Under the pieces are notes generated by a model, which worked only from the letters and a program-made list of their open reading frames with translations, made no database searches and was not told the DNA's origin. Source: Oscillospiraceae bacterium (GTDB taxonomy: Bacteria > Bacillota > Clostridia > Oscillospirales > Ruminococcaceae). From it: a stretch of 33,715 nucleotides of DNA. Positions 7,442-15,612 of the stretch are shown here, in pieces; positions within the stretch are counted from its first letter, which is position 1; every line of letters starts with the position of its first letter. Location: positions 1 through 33,715 of the forward strand of contig CAAGCE010000211.1 of assembly GCA_900768245.1 (NCBI GenBank), read 5' to 3'. Both the position numbers and the translations under genes were made by a program.

Positions 7442-10400
7442 TTACTTGTTTTCAAGCTCAATAGGCGGCTGTTCAAGTCGGAGAATTTTTGATGTACCCT
7501 TTTCCTGCATGGTAACACCATACATAACATCAGCCTCGTCCATAGAACCACGTCTGTGAGTGATAAGTATAAACTGGGTCGTGTCTGTGAATTTACGCAG
7601 GTATTGAGCATATTTTGTAACATTTATATCGTCGAGAGCCGCTTCGATCTCATCAAGAATACAAAACGGCGCAGGTTTAAGTTTAAGTATTGAGAAATAT
7701 ATGGCAATGGCAACAAAAGCCTGCTCACCGCCCGAGAGAAGTGAAAGATTGTTTATGACCTTTCCCGGAGGAGCAACACGTATCTCAATGCCCGATTCAA
7801 GAACGTCATCGGGGTCGGTAAGAGAAAGCTCGGCATGACCGCCGCCGAAAAGCTCAACAAATATCTGCTTGAAGTTGGAATTTATACTGTTGAAGCTTTC
7901 GGTGAACTGACGGCGCATATTGTCCGTAAGCTCATCAATAAGCTTTTCAAGCTCACGCTTTGAGGTTTCCACATCATTAAGCTGCTCCGACATAAAATTA
8001 TATCGTTCCGATACCTCTTTATATTCCTCAATTGCAGCAACGTTTACATTTCCGAGAGAGCGTATTTTCTGCTTTATCTCCGCAAGGTCACGCTGTACAA
8101 TGAGCAGGTCGTCAACAGGAACAGCCAGCTCAACAGCTTCGGAAAGATACATATTGTACTGCTCAGCCATATCCGAGATTATCTTGTCATAGCTGCTTTG
8201 AACGGAAATTTTGCGTTCTTCAAGACGTGTCATTTCACGGCTGTATTTTTCCTTGCCGTCGGAAAGCTCACGGACCTTGGCACGATGCTCATTCGATCTC
8301 TGTTCCATCAAACGCTGTTCGGCTTGTGCGGCAATAATTTTACCGTTTATCTCAGCAACGCTGTCCTTTGTGCCTGCAAGCTTTGCATTGAGAGCTTCTA
8401 TTTTTTCCTGCTTTTCTTTTATTATACCACGCTGTGCGTCAAGTTCAAGAGCAAGTCTTGCGGAATTGTCGCCAATTTCAAGACATTGTTCTTCAAGACG
8501 CTTGACCTCTGCATGAAGTGCTTCAAGGTCTTTGTTAAGTTCAGCCTCGTGCAGTTTGAGTGAGGACATTTCTTCTGTGAGGGCTTCACGCTTGTTCTGC
8601 ATTGCAAGACGCTGTTCTTCATTTTCGGAAACGGTCTTTTCCTTTTCTGAAATTTCCTTTTCTGTTTCTTCAAGCTTTAATGAAGCCTCGGAAATGAACT
8701 GTTCCGTTTCCTTTAATTTATCGGCAAGCTTAGATGTGTTCTGCTTGGCAGAGCTGCGCTGTTCGATATTCTGAGCAAGCATAGCTTCAATTCGTTTAAG
8801 CTCCGATTCAAAGCGTATTTTGTCAGCATTCACCGTGTTCAGTTCATCTCTTGCGGCAGCAATATCAAAACCGAGCTTGTCTGTTTCAGCCTGAAGCTTT
8901 TCGCAGGACTGTTTAACGTCGGTAAGCTTTTCGGCAAGCTGACTGCGTTCCGCATTAAGACGTTCAATGTCATTTTTTCTGGTGAGAACACCGCTTGATT
9001 TTGCAGTAGAACCGCCTGTGAAAGAACCGCCTGCATTTATGACCTGACCGTCAAGAGTAACTATTCTGAACTTGTAACCGTATTTTTTTGCAATATTTGT
9101 AGCAAGGTCTATATCCTCGGCAATAACTATTCTTCCCAGCAGGGAAGTGTAAATGCCCGTCAGCTTTGCATCAAATTTAACAAGGTCAACAGCAAGAGCA
9201 ATAAAACCGTCGCAGGAATCAAGCCCGTTTTCATTAAGACGGTTGCCCTTAACAGATGTGATAGGGAGAAAGGTCGCACGTCCTGCCTTTGTTTCCTGCA
9301 AAAGACGGATACCACGCTTTGCAATGTCTTCATTTTCAACGATTATATTCTGCAATGCACCGCCCAGAGCAGTTTCAATAGCAACGCTGTACTGCGAATC
9401 GACCTTTATAAGCTGTGCAACAGAGCCGTAAACACCGCTTAACTGACCTGTTTTTGAAGCTTTGAGCACCTGCTTGACAGAGTGAGCAAAGCCCTCCATA
9501 CTGTTTTCAAGATCATTGAGCATACGAATACGCTGATCCTTGTCACGGATGCCGAAATTAATATCCTCAAGCTGTTTTTTGGCGGCAGCAAGCTTTTCGG
9601 CACGAACATCGTGAAGCTTTGAAAGACCTCCGATACGGTTGTTCAGCTCGCCTGTCTTTTCGTCAAGCATCGAAATTCCGTCAGCAGTTTCAGCCTTTTC
9701 ACGATCAAGATCTTCAGCCGCCATACGCATATTTTCGTCCTGCTCTTTTGCAAGTGCGATCTGCTCATTTATATCATCAATGCTTTGTCTGCCTGAGTTT
9801 AAAGCAATGCTGTATTCCGACTGTTTTATGTATAATTTGTTGAGAGCGGACTGTACCTCTGAAAAACGGTTGTTAAAGCTGTCCTGCTCTGAAACGGCAG
9901 CGGCAAGCTCATTGTTTACCTCTTCAAATTTTTCTTTTGTGTCGGCAATGTCCTGCTCGGTATTTTTTATATCGGAAAGCTTTTCTTCAATGATACGTCT
10001 GTTTTCCTGATTTGAATTGAGAGTAAGCTCCTGCTGCTTTTCAATGTCGGCGATATTTTCTTCGCAATGGTGAATATCATTTTCGCAGACCGCAATATCA
10101 GCGTGTATCTGAGTGTTGGAGCGTTCGGTCTCGAGTATCTCTGCCCTCATTTCTTCAATGTGGAGAGTGTTATCCTGCATTTTGTCCGAGAGGGATTGTA
10201 TCTCATCTTCAAGACGGGTAATATCGCTTTCGATGCCGTTGTACTCATTTGTGCTGATGAGAAGCTTGTCCGAAAGCTCTTCAAGGCTCTTTTTTAGGTC
10301 ATCTATCTGACGCACCCATACGGTTATTTCAAGTGACTTTTTGGTTTCGGAATATTCTATGAATTTGGCTGCCTTTTCAGACTGTATGCGGAGCGGTTCA

Positions 10401-11005
10401 ACACGGCTTTCAAGCTCGCCGATAATGTCACGCAGACGTAAAATATTATCCTCGGCAGCTTCAAGCTTGCGTTCAGCCTCAGCTTTTTTATATCTGAATT
10501 TTGATATGCCCGCAGCCTCTTCAAATATCTCACGGCGTTCGCCTGACTTGGCGGAAACTATTTCGGCAACACGACCCTGACCGATAATTGAATAACCGTC
10601 ACGTCCAAGACCCGTGTCCATAAAAAGCTCATAAATATCTTTAAGACGAACCTGTGAACCGTTGATAAGATATTCACTCTCACCGCTTCTGTAAAGCTTT
10701 CTTGTGACAGACACCTGCTCTGAGGGTATCTGCAAAATGCCCTTGTTGTTTATGATGTTGAGCGTTACCTGAGCAAAACCGACAGGCTTGCGAAACTGTG
10801 TGCCTGAGAAGATGACGTCCTCCATTTTAGCACCACGGAGAGTTTTAGAGGACTGTTCGCCAAGCACCCAGCGGACTGCATCGCCGATGTTGGATTTGCC
10901 GCTGCCGTTAGGACCGACAACCGCAGTTATGCCCTTGTCGAAGGTAAGTTTTATTTTATCGGGAAAAGATTTGAAGCCTTGAAGTTCCAATGATTCCAGA
11001 TACAT
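7442..11005 (-). CDS. smc: Chromosome segregation ATPase SMC
   Basis: A 1187-residue condensin subunit. The N-terminal head carries Walker A GPNGSGKSN (about residues 31-39) followed by the SMC pattern WVLGEQSSKTLRGAKMEDVIFSGT. Two long coiled-coil arms, rich in Glu, Lys, Leu and Gln, flank a hinge at about 500-660 that holds the usual glycine-rich GGSFTGG segment. The C-terminal head has the ABC signature LSGGEQ at 1090 and Walker B ILDEIEAALDD at about 1116-1126. The length is normal and the frame is unbroken. It precedes ftsY by 35 bases and follows rnc and a radical SAM gene; rnc-smc-ftsY is a well-known Bacillota block. Confidence 0.98.
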   Translation of the reverse strand: MYLESLELQGFKSFPDKIKLTFDKGITAVVGPNGSGKSNIGDAVRWVLGEQSSKTLRGAKMEDVIFSGTQFRKPVGFAQVTLNIINNKGILQIPSEQVSVTRKLYRSGESEYLINGSQVRLKDIYELFMDTGLGRDGYSIIGQGRVAEIVSAKSGERREIFEEAAGISKFRYKKAEAERKLEAAEDNILRLRDIIGELESRVEPLRIQSEKAAKFIEYSETKKSLEITVWVRQIDDLKKSLEELSDKLLISTNEYNGIESDITRLEDEIQSLSDKMQDNTLHIEEMRAEILETERSNTQIHADIAVCENDIHHCEENIADIEKQQELTLNSNQENRRIIEEKLSDIKNTEQDIADTKEKFEEVNNELAAAVSEQDSFNNRFSEVQSALNKLYIKQSEYSIALNSGRQSIDDINEQIALAKEQDENMRMAAEDLDREKAETADGISMLDEKTGELNNRIGGLSKLHDVRAEKLAAAKKQLEDINFGIRDKDQRIRMLNDLENSMEGFAHSVKQVLKASKTGQLSGVYGSVAQLIKVDSQYSVAIETALGGALQNIIVENEDIAKRGIRLLQETKAGRATFLPITSVKGNRLNENGLDSCDGFIALAVDLVKFDAKLTGIYTSLLGRIVIAEDIDLATNIAKKYGYKFRIVTLDGQVINAGGSFTGGSTAKSSGVLTRKNDIERLNAERSQLAEKLTDVKQSCEKLQAETDKLGFDIAAARDELNTVNADKIRFESELKRIEAMLAQNIEQRSSAKQNTSKLADKLKETEQFISEASLKLEETEKEISEKEKTVSENEEQRLAMQNKREALTEEMSSLKLHEAELNKDLEALHAEVKRLEEQCLEIGDNSARLALELDAQRGIIKEKQEKIEALNAKLAGTKDSVAEINGKIIAAQAEQRLMEQRSNEHRAKVRELSDGKEKYSREMTRLEERKISVQSSYDKIISDMAEQYNMYLSEAVELAVPVDDLLIVQRDLAEIKQKIRSLGNVNVAAIEEYKEVSERYNFMSEQLNDVETSKRELEKLIDELTDNMRRQFTESFNSINSNFKQIFVELFGGGHAELSLTDPDDVLESGIEIRVAPPGKVINNLSLLSGGEQAFVAIAIYFSILKLKPAPFCILDEIEAALDDINVTKYAQYLRKFTDTTQFILITHRRGSMDEADVMYGVTMQEKGTSKILRLEQPPIELENK

Positions 11006-11028
11006 TCCGCTGCTCCTGTTCTGTAATT

Positions 11029-12027
11029 TTATAGGGTTTCCCTAATGACTTTTATTTCGTTTATATCGGAAATGCTTTCATCAGCAACGATTTTTATGCT
11101 GATGCCTTTTTGTGCAAAGTAGCTGATGTTGCATTTTTTCTGACCTGCCGCCATACTTAATGCCTTGGGGTTGACCAGAATTTTGCAGCTGCCCTCGCCG
11201 CCGATAAGTGACTCGATCTTTTTTCTGAAATTAATGCCAAGACATATCTCACGGAAAGCTGGGTGATAATATCCGCCCACAGCCTCACCCTGAACCTCGT
11301 CGGAAGAATGAAGTCCAAGCTTTATTACCTTTATTCCTGCCGCTTCAAACATTTCAAGCAGCTCTGCACATATCTCAGCCATTTCATCAAAAGCGTATGT
11401 TCTGAATACGCCGCTCTGATATAAGTCGGCAAGCTTTGTGCCGCCAAGTATCACAACGGGGTATATTCGAACGGTTTTCGGCTTTATGGCAATGATCTGT
11501 TCAGCCGTGTAAAATTCATCTTCCGGAGATGACATATAAAGACCCGTCATCATCTGCAAACCAAGCTCAAAACCATATGACTTGATAAGAGCCGACGCTT
11601 TTTTTACATCATCGGCAGTATGCCCTCTGTCATTTGCCGCAAGAACATCATCGCACATTGACTGTGCTCCAAGCTCGATAGATGTGACGCCATACTGCTT
11701 CAGCAAGGAAAGTATCTCATCATTTATGCAGTCGGGACGGGTCGAGATCCTTATGCCGATAAGACCGTATTTTTCAATAAACGGCTGAGCCGCTTTCAGC
11801 AGAGATACCATATAGCTGCGTTCAACAGCCGTAAAGCTGCCGCCGAAAAAAGCTATTTCCGTGTTATGCGGATCGTGAAGCTTTAGGCAGGCATTATCAA
11901 GGATCTCCGTTACCTCTTCCGCCGTTGGAGCTTTGACTGTACTGCTTATAGTTCGCTGATTGCAGAATGAGCAGCAGTTCGGGCAGCCCATATGAGGGAT
12001 AAAAACAGATATATTGCTGTGTTTCAT
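11029..12027 (-). CDS. Radical SAM protein, Elp3-like family, of unknown substrate
   Basis: A 332-residue radical SAM enzyme. Near the N-terminus C15-x3-C19-x2-C22 in the GCPNCCSFCNQR segment should hold the 4Fe-4S cluster, and FFGGSF (about 59-64) is the glycine-rich SAM-binding strand. SIELGAQSM and the later HPAFREI segment are like the Elp3 and oxygen-independent HemN-like groups, but there is no acetyltransferase domain, so it is not a full Elp3. It lies between rnc and smc, with its start codon touching the rnc stop. A substrate cannot be read from the sequence; tRNA modification is one possibility suggested only by the Elp3 likeness. Family assignment is secure, function is not. Confidence 0.88.
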   Translation of the reverse strand: MKHSNISVFIPHMGCPNCCSFCNQRTISSTVKAPTAEEVTEILDNACLKLHDPHNTEIAFFGGSFTAVERSYMVSLLKAAQPFIEKYGLIGIRISTRPDCINDEILSLLKQYGVTSIELGAQSMCDDVLAANDRGHTADDVKKASALIKSYGFELGLQMMTGLYMSSPEDEFYTAEQIIAIKPKTVRIYPVVILGGTKLADLYQSGVFRTYAFDEMAEICAELLEMFEAAGIKVIKLGLHSSDEVQGEAVGGYYHPAFREICLGINFRKKIESLIGGEGSCKILVNPKALSMAAGQKKCNISYFAQKGISIKIVADESISDINEIKVIRETL

Positions 12028-12713
12028 TAATTTTTATAACCCATAAGTGAAAGTGCTTCTTTAGCAGCCATCTGTTCAGCCTGCTTTTTGCTGTGACCCT
12101 CGCCTGTGCCGATAACATTCGAGTTGAGCATTACCTGAACAACAAAGCGTCTGTCGTGGTCAGGACCTGACTGGTCTTTAAGCACATATTCGATCTTTTC
12201 TTCGGGATTGCGCTGAATGACCTCCTGAAGAACCGTTTTATAGTCGTTGAGAGCCTTAGCTCTGTTTTTGTCAAGGTGTTCCGGCATAAAGCTGAGAACG
12301 TATTTTGTTGCAGCGTCCATACCGCCGTCAAGATAAACAGCGGCAATAACGGCTTCAAATGCATCTGAAACGATAGACGGACGTTCTCTTCCGCCGCTGT
12401 TCTCCTCGCCCTTGCCGAGAAGAATATATTTGCCCAGATCAATTTTTTTGGAAAACTCAAAGAGCGCATTTTCACATACAAGCGACGCTCTTATTTTTGT
12501 AAGCTCACCTTCGGGAAGGTGCTTGAAATGAGTGAAAAGATGAACCGATACGACAATTGAAAGAACGCTGTCGCCGAGAAATTCAAGACGCTCATTGGAG
12601 CTTCTTCCGTGTCTGTATTCATTTGCATAAGAGGAGTGGGAGAGAGCCTCATAGAGCAGATCTTTATTTTTAAAAGTGTATCCGATTTTTTTCTCAAATT
12701 CAGAAAAGTCCAT
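12027..12713 (-). CDS. rnc: Ribonuclease III
   Basis: A 228-residue RNase III that cuts double-stranded RNA, including rRNA precursors. The catalytic signature NERLEFLGDSVLS is at residues 40-52, and the second acidic site is SDAFEAVIAAVYLDGG near 112. A double-stranded RNA-binding domain fills the last 70 residues, ending in the GTGEGHSKKQAEQMAAKEAL helix. An in-frame TTG nine codons upstream is open, but GGAG lies seven bases before the ATG at 12713, which gives the normal N-terminus, so I chose the ATG. It is followed directly by the radical SAM gene and preceded by plsX. Confidence 0.97.
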   Translation of the reverse strand: MDFSEFEKKIGYTFKNKDLLYEALSHSSYANEYRHGRSSNERLEFLGDSVLSIVVSVHLFTHFKHLPEGELTKIRASLVCENALFEFSKKIDLGKYILLGKGEENSGGRERPSIVSDAFEAVIAAVYLDGGMDAATKYVLSFMPEHLDKNRAKALNDYKTVLQEVIQRNPEEKIEYVLKDQSGPDHDRRFVVQVMLNSNVIGTGEGHSKKQAEQMAAKEALSLMGYKN

Positions 12714-12726
12714 ATCAAATCTCCGT

Positions 12727-13743
12727 TTATTTTGTTTCAACAGTTTCCTGCTTCTTTAAAAGTTCAAGTGATTTTGTTATCTCGCCGATAATATCACCGT
12801 CAACGCAGTTTTTAGCCTGACGGATAGCATTGTAGAAAGCCTTTGCGTTTGAACTGCCGTGTGCCTTAATAACAGGCTTGGAAATACCCATAAGAACAGC
12901 GCCGCCTGTTTCGGAATAATCCATTTTCTTTTTGAAAGCCTTGATCTTTTTCATAATGAGAAGTGCGGCAAGCTTTCCGCCGAAGCTGCCCATAAGCATA
13001 TCCTTGAGAGTGTGTGAGAAATAAGAACCCATACCCTCGTAAAGCTTGAGAGCAACATTTCCTGTGAAACCGTCAGAAACGACAACCTCACATTCACCGA
13101 GAGGAATATCTCTTGCTTCAAGATTTCCATAAAAGTTGACGGGAGCTTCCTTAAGCATTTTATATGCCTCAATATCCATTTCACGGCCTTTGGTGTCCTC
13201 TGCGCCGACATTGATAAGACCGACCTTAGGTGACTTTACACCGAGAACTCTTTGCATATAGCAGCTGCCCATAATACCGAACTGAACGAGCATTTCGGGA
13301 CGGCAGTCAACGTTTGCGCCTGCGTCAACAAGCATCATATAACCTTTATCGGTAGGCATTACAGGTGCAAGAGCCGCACGCTTTATACCCTTGATACGCT
13401 TTGCGATAAATGTCGCACCGACAACGAGAGCACCTGTGCTTCCTGCTGAAACGAAAGCGTCACCTTCGCCGTCTGCAAGAGCCTTAAGACCGATAGCCAT
13501 AGAGCAGTCGGAGCGTTCCTTTATGATAGATGTAGGTTCTTCGTGAATGTCGATAACGGATTCTGTGTGCATTATTGAGATGCCGTCGAGTGAGATATTA
13601 TTCTCAGCTGCGGCAGCCTTTATTTTGTTTTCATCGCCTGTGAGGATTATTTCAACGCCAAGCTGTTCAACAGCCATAGCACTGCCCTTTATAACTTCCA
13701 GCGGTGCATTATCTCCGCCGAATGCATCAACTATTATCTTCAT
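12727..13743 (-). CDS. plsX: Phosphate acyltransferase PlsX
   Basis: A 338-residue PlsX, which makes acyl-phosphate from acyl-ACP as the first step of phospholipid synthesis in most Gram-positive bacteria. It begins with the typical IIVDAFGGDNAP and has FVSAGSTGALV (near 100), LVDAGANVDC (near 140), LINVGAEDTKG (near 176) and the SDGFTGNVALK segment. AGGAGG precedes the ATG. Downstream is rnc, as in many Bacillota, but the fabD, fabG and acpP genes often found between plsX and rnc are missing here. A foldback element lies about 40 bases upstream, so any promoter may lie in or near that element. Confidence 0.97.
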   Translation of the reverse strand: MKIIVDAFGGDNAPLEVIKGSAMAVEQLGVEIILTGDENKIKAAAAENNISLDGISIMHTESVIDIHEEPTSIIKERSDCSMAIGLKALADGEGDAFVSAGSTGALVVGATFIAKRIKGIKRAALAPVMPTDKGYMMLVDAGANVDCRPEMLVQFGIMGSCYMQRVLGVKSPKVGLINVGAEDTKGREMDIEAYKMLKEAPVNFYGNLEARDIPLGECEVVVSDGFTGNVALKLYEGMGSYFSHTLKDMLMGSFGGKLAALLIMKKIKAFKKKMDYSETGGAVLMGISKPVIKAHGSSNAKAFYNAIRQAKNCVDGDIIGEITKSLELLKKQETVETK

Positions 13744-13784
13744 ATGTAAAATTACCTCCTGTGGGTTTTGTTTTGGATGTGAGC

Positions 13785-13985
13785 TTTAGGTCACCTCTAA
13801 AAACCACCGGCTAAAGCCTTAGCACCTCATCTGCTTGCAGATTTTACGTCATCTTGCACATAAATTTCTTGACATACGACACGTATGCAAATTCTTGCTT
13901 TGCAATAATTGCGAAATTTCTATACAATCTGACGAAAAATCTGACTGCGCATCTGAGGCACTATGGTTTTTAGATGCGACCTTTA
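13785..13985. mobile_element. MITE-like foldback element with TTTA target duplication
   Basis: Inverted ends GGTCACCTCTAAAAACCA (13789-13806) and its partner at 13964-13981 match at 16 of 18 positions. TTTA flanks both sides (13785-13788 and 13982-13985), consistent with a four-base target duplication. The inner arms also mirror each other imperfectly (for example CAGATTTTACGTC against CAGATTTTTCGTC), and the centre holds CATACG-ACA-CGTATG, so transcripts could fold into one long hairpin. It has no gene of its own. It lies between the last YcxB-like gene and plsX and supplies the stop codon of the former. Only one copy is in the window. Confidence 0.8.
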
Positions 13986-14464
13986 ATAAATTCATTGAAT
14001 TTTTTATCTTTTATTTTGGACTTGTCGATAAAATAAGCTGTGCGGTTCCGGATCATTATTATGAAAAGCGTGTCAGATTCAGCAATTTTTGCGATTTTGT
14101 CATAGCTGAAATATGCAGCGCCGCAGCGGTATTTTACCGTGAAATGGTCATCATAAAAATCATAAATACGGAACTTTTCATCTGTATAATTTATTTTTTT
14201 CAGTGATGAAATATAAGTAAAAAGCATTGAAAGAAAAACAATGCCGAAAATTATTGCAATAAGATAATATTTAAATATCACCGCAAGAACAGTTACGGCA
14301 AATGAGATCAATGTCGCCGAAAGCCTTGCATTGCCAAGACGAAAAAGACTGAAATGTCTGAAATCAGACATAAGCTTTGCAGTATAAGGCGAATCTATCT
14401 CAAATATCGGTGGAAGTTCGTTATCAGCTGTTATTTTTACAGGGCAGAGGTCATCATTCAACAT
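13970..14464 (-). CDS. YcxB-like membrane protein, 3' end inside foldback element
   Basis: A 164-residue protein of unknown function, third of three tandem paralogues. It has a soluble N-terminus, two adjacent hydrophobic segments (about residues 45-88) and a C-terminal YcxB-like domain with the recurring FYDDHFTVKY...SYDKIAKIAESDTLFIIMI pattern. The ribosome site AAGGAGG is strong. Its last residues, G-R-I, and the TAA stop are encoded by the terminal repeat of the foldback element. The two upstream paralogues continue to a KLG-x-KF-x-VH ending that this copy lacks, so it is probably truncated by roughly ten to fifteen residues. Whether it is still functional is unknown. Confidence 0.75.
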   Translation of the reverse strand: MLNDDLCPVKITADNELPPIFEIDSPYTAKLMSDFRHFSLFRLGNARLSATLISFAVTVLAVIFKYYLIAIIFGIVFLSMLFTYISSLKKINYTDEKFRIYDFYDDHFTVKYRCGAAYFSYDKIAKIAESDTLFIIMIRNRTAYFIDKSKIKDKKFNEFIKGRI

Positions 14465-14475
14465 TGCAAACCTCC

Positions 14476-15030
14476 TTAAAAATTGTGAACGGTAAACTTG
14501 TTTCCAAGCTTGTTCTGCATTACGGCACGGAGCATATCGGCACTTTCCTTTTCAATATCTTTTTTTGGAATGATGTGAACGCTTCCGTCAGTCATAAATA
14601 TAAGCAGACGTGCCGCATTTTCATCAGCCCTTGCAGCAAGGTCATAATCAATGTAAGCTGCGTTATAGTCGCTGATGAAGGTGAAATGATGTCTGTAAAA
14701 GCTGTATGAGTAAAAGCTGCTGTCATTGGGAGCACTCGCCGCCATTTTTTTAGCGGCAAATTTTACGCTGAAAAGCAGCAGTGCAAATAAAACGGCAAGG
14801 ATAAAATATATTACAGCCGCAATAAAAGCTTTGCTCAGAGCAGCCGTAAGCGCAACATTCAGAAAGAACAGACCACATATCGCAACAGAAAAATAAAAAC
14901 CTATCTTTCCGAAAGCCGACTTAAAAAAAGAGCTTTGCAAAGCATCATAATAGTCGTGCTCGTTTCGTGTTACTGTAACGCTGACAAGAGGCTGCTTGTC
15001 CTTGTCGCAGGGGAAATCAAATTTATTCAT
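14476..15030 (-). CDS. YcxB-like membrane protein (second of three)
   Basis: A 184-residue protein with two hydrophobic segments at about 41-90 and a C-terminal YcxB-like region (SYSFYRHHFTFISDYNAAYIDYDLAARADENAARLLIFMTDGSVHIIPKKDI). It ends in NKLGNKFTVHNF, close to the ending of the first paralogue. The ribosome site and start context AGGAAACAGCTATG resembles that of the first paralogue (AGGATAACAGCTATG), which supports tandem duplication. No enzyme motif is visible and the function of the family is unknown. It starts 11 bases after the previous gene and is probably coexpressed with trmFO. Confidence 0.8.
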   Translation of the reverse strand: MNKFDFPCDKDKQPLVSVTVTRNEHDYYDALQSSFFKSAFGKIGFYFSVAICGLFFLNVALTAALSKAFIAAVIYFILAVLFALLLFSVKFAAKKMAASAPNDSSFYSYSFYRHHFTFISDYNAAYIDYDLAARADENAARLLIFMTDGSVHIIPKKDIEKESADMLRAVMQNKLGNKFTVHNF

Positions 15031-15041
15031 AGCTGTTTCCT

Positions 15042-15599
15042 TTATTTACAATGAACAATAAATTTGCTGCCAAGCTTCATAGTAAGAAGCTTTCTCATTT
15101 CCTCAGGCGTATTTAAAATAAATGAACTCTTCGGAATAACGTGAGCCTGATTTTTATTTATAAAAATATAAAAATATTCAGCAGTTTCCGCAGCTTCGGC
15201 AACAATGGAATAAGGAACTGCACTTATAGAGAAATTTTCGGAGTGGACAAAGCAATCCTGATAAAATTTATATCGGTTAAGGTTATTTTGCGAGTAACCC
15301 GAATATATTTGATTTTTGGCAGCTTTCTTAAATGTAAAAACAGGAATTGCAAAGCATAATACCGCACAAATTATTGAACTTAATCCTAAAAAGGTATCAC
15401 CGTTAAAAAAATAGATCGGAGAAATTATTAAAAGCACCACAGCAATTATTAGATTGAACACATATGCATTCTGTCTTTTTTTATAGCTAAAGTTATTGAA
15501 ATCATAAACACATTTTTCGGTGTGAAAATATGCAGACTCAAAAAGTACAGGCTCATTTGTGTTCATATATTGCTCTACATAGCTTTTTTCTGTCGTCAT
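15042..15599 (-). CDS. YcxB-like membrane protein (first of three)
   Basis: A 185-residue protein with two membrane-spanning segments (around AYVFNLIIAVVLLIISPIYF and FLGLSSIICAVLCFAIPVF) and a C-terminal YcxB-like domain (RYKFYQDCFVHSENFSISAVPYSIVAEAAETAEYFYIFI, then HVIPKSSF), ending KLGSKFIVHCK. A longer frame opens upstream and overlaps trmFO, but GAGG lies nine bases before the ATG at 15599, immediately after the trmFO stop, and that start was chosen. Function unknown. The N-terminus is cytoplasmic or not by guess only; there is no signal peptide. Confidence 0.8.
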   Translation of the reverse strand: MTTEKSYVEQYMNTNEPVLFESAYFHTEKCVYDFNNFSYKKRQNAYVFNLIIAVVLLIISPIYFFNGDTFLGLSSIICAVLCFAIPVFTFKKAAKNQIYSGYSQNNLNRYKFYQDCFVHSENFSISAVPYSIVAEAAETAEYFYIFINKNQAHVIPKSSFILNTPEEMRKLLTMKLGSKFIVHCK

Positions 15600-15612
15600 A
15601 GCTGTTATCCTC

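Noticed and set aside
13835..14206. 123-codon plus-strand frame through the foldback element and the third YcxB-like gene
   Set aside because: Most of it is antisense to the YcxB-like gene and the rest lies within the inverted-repeat element; no ribosome site was seen.
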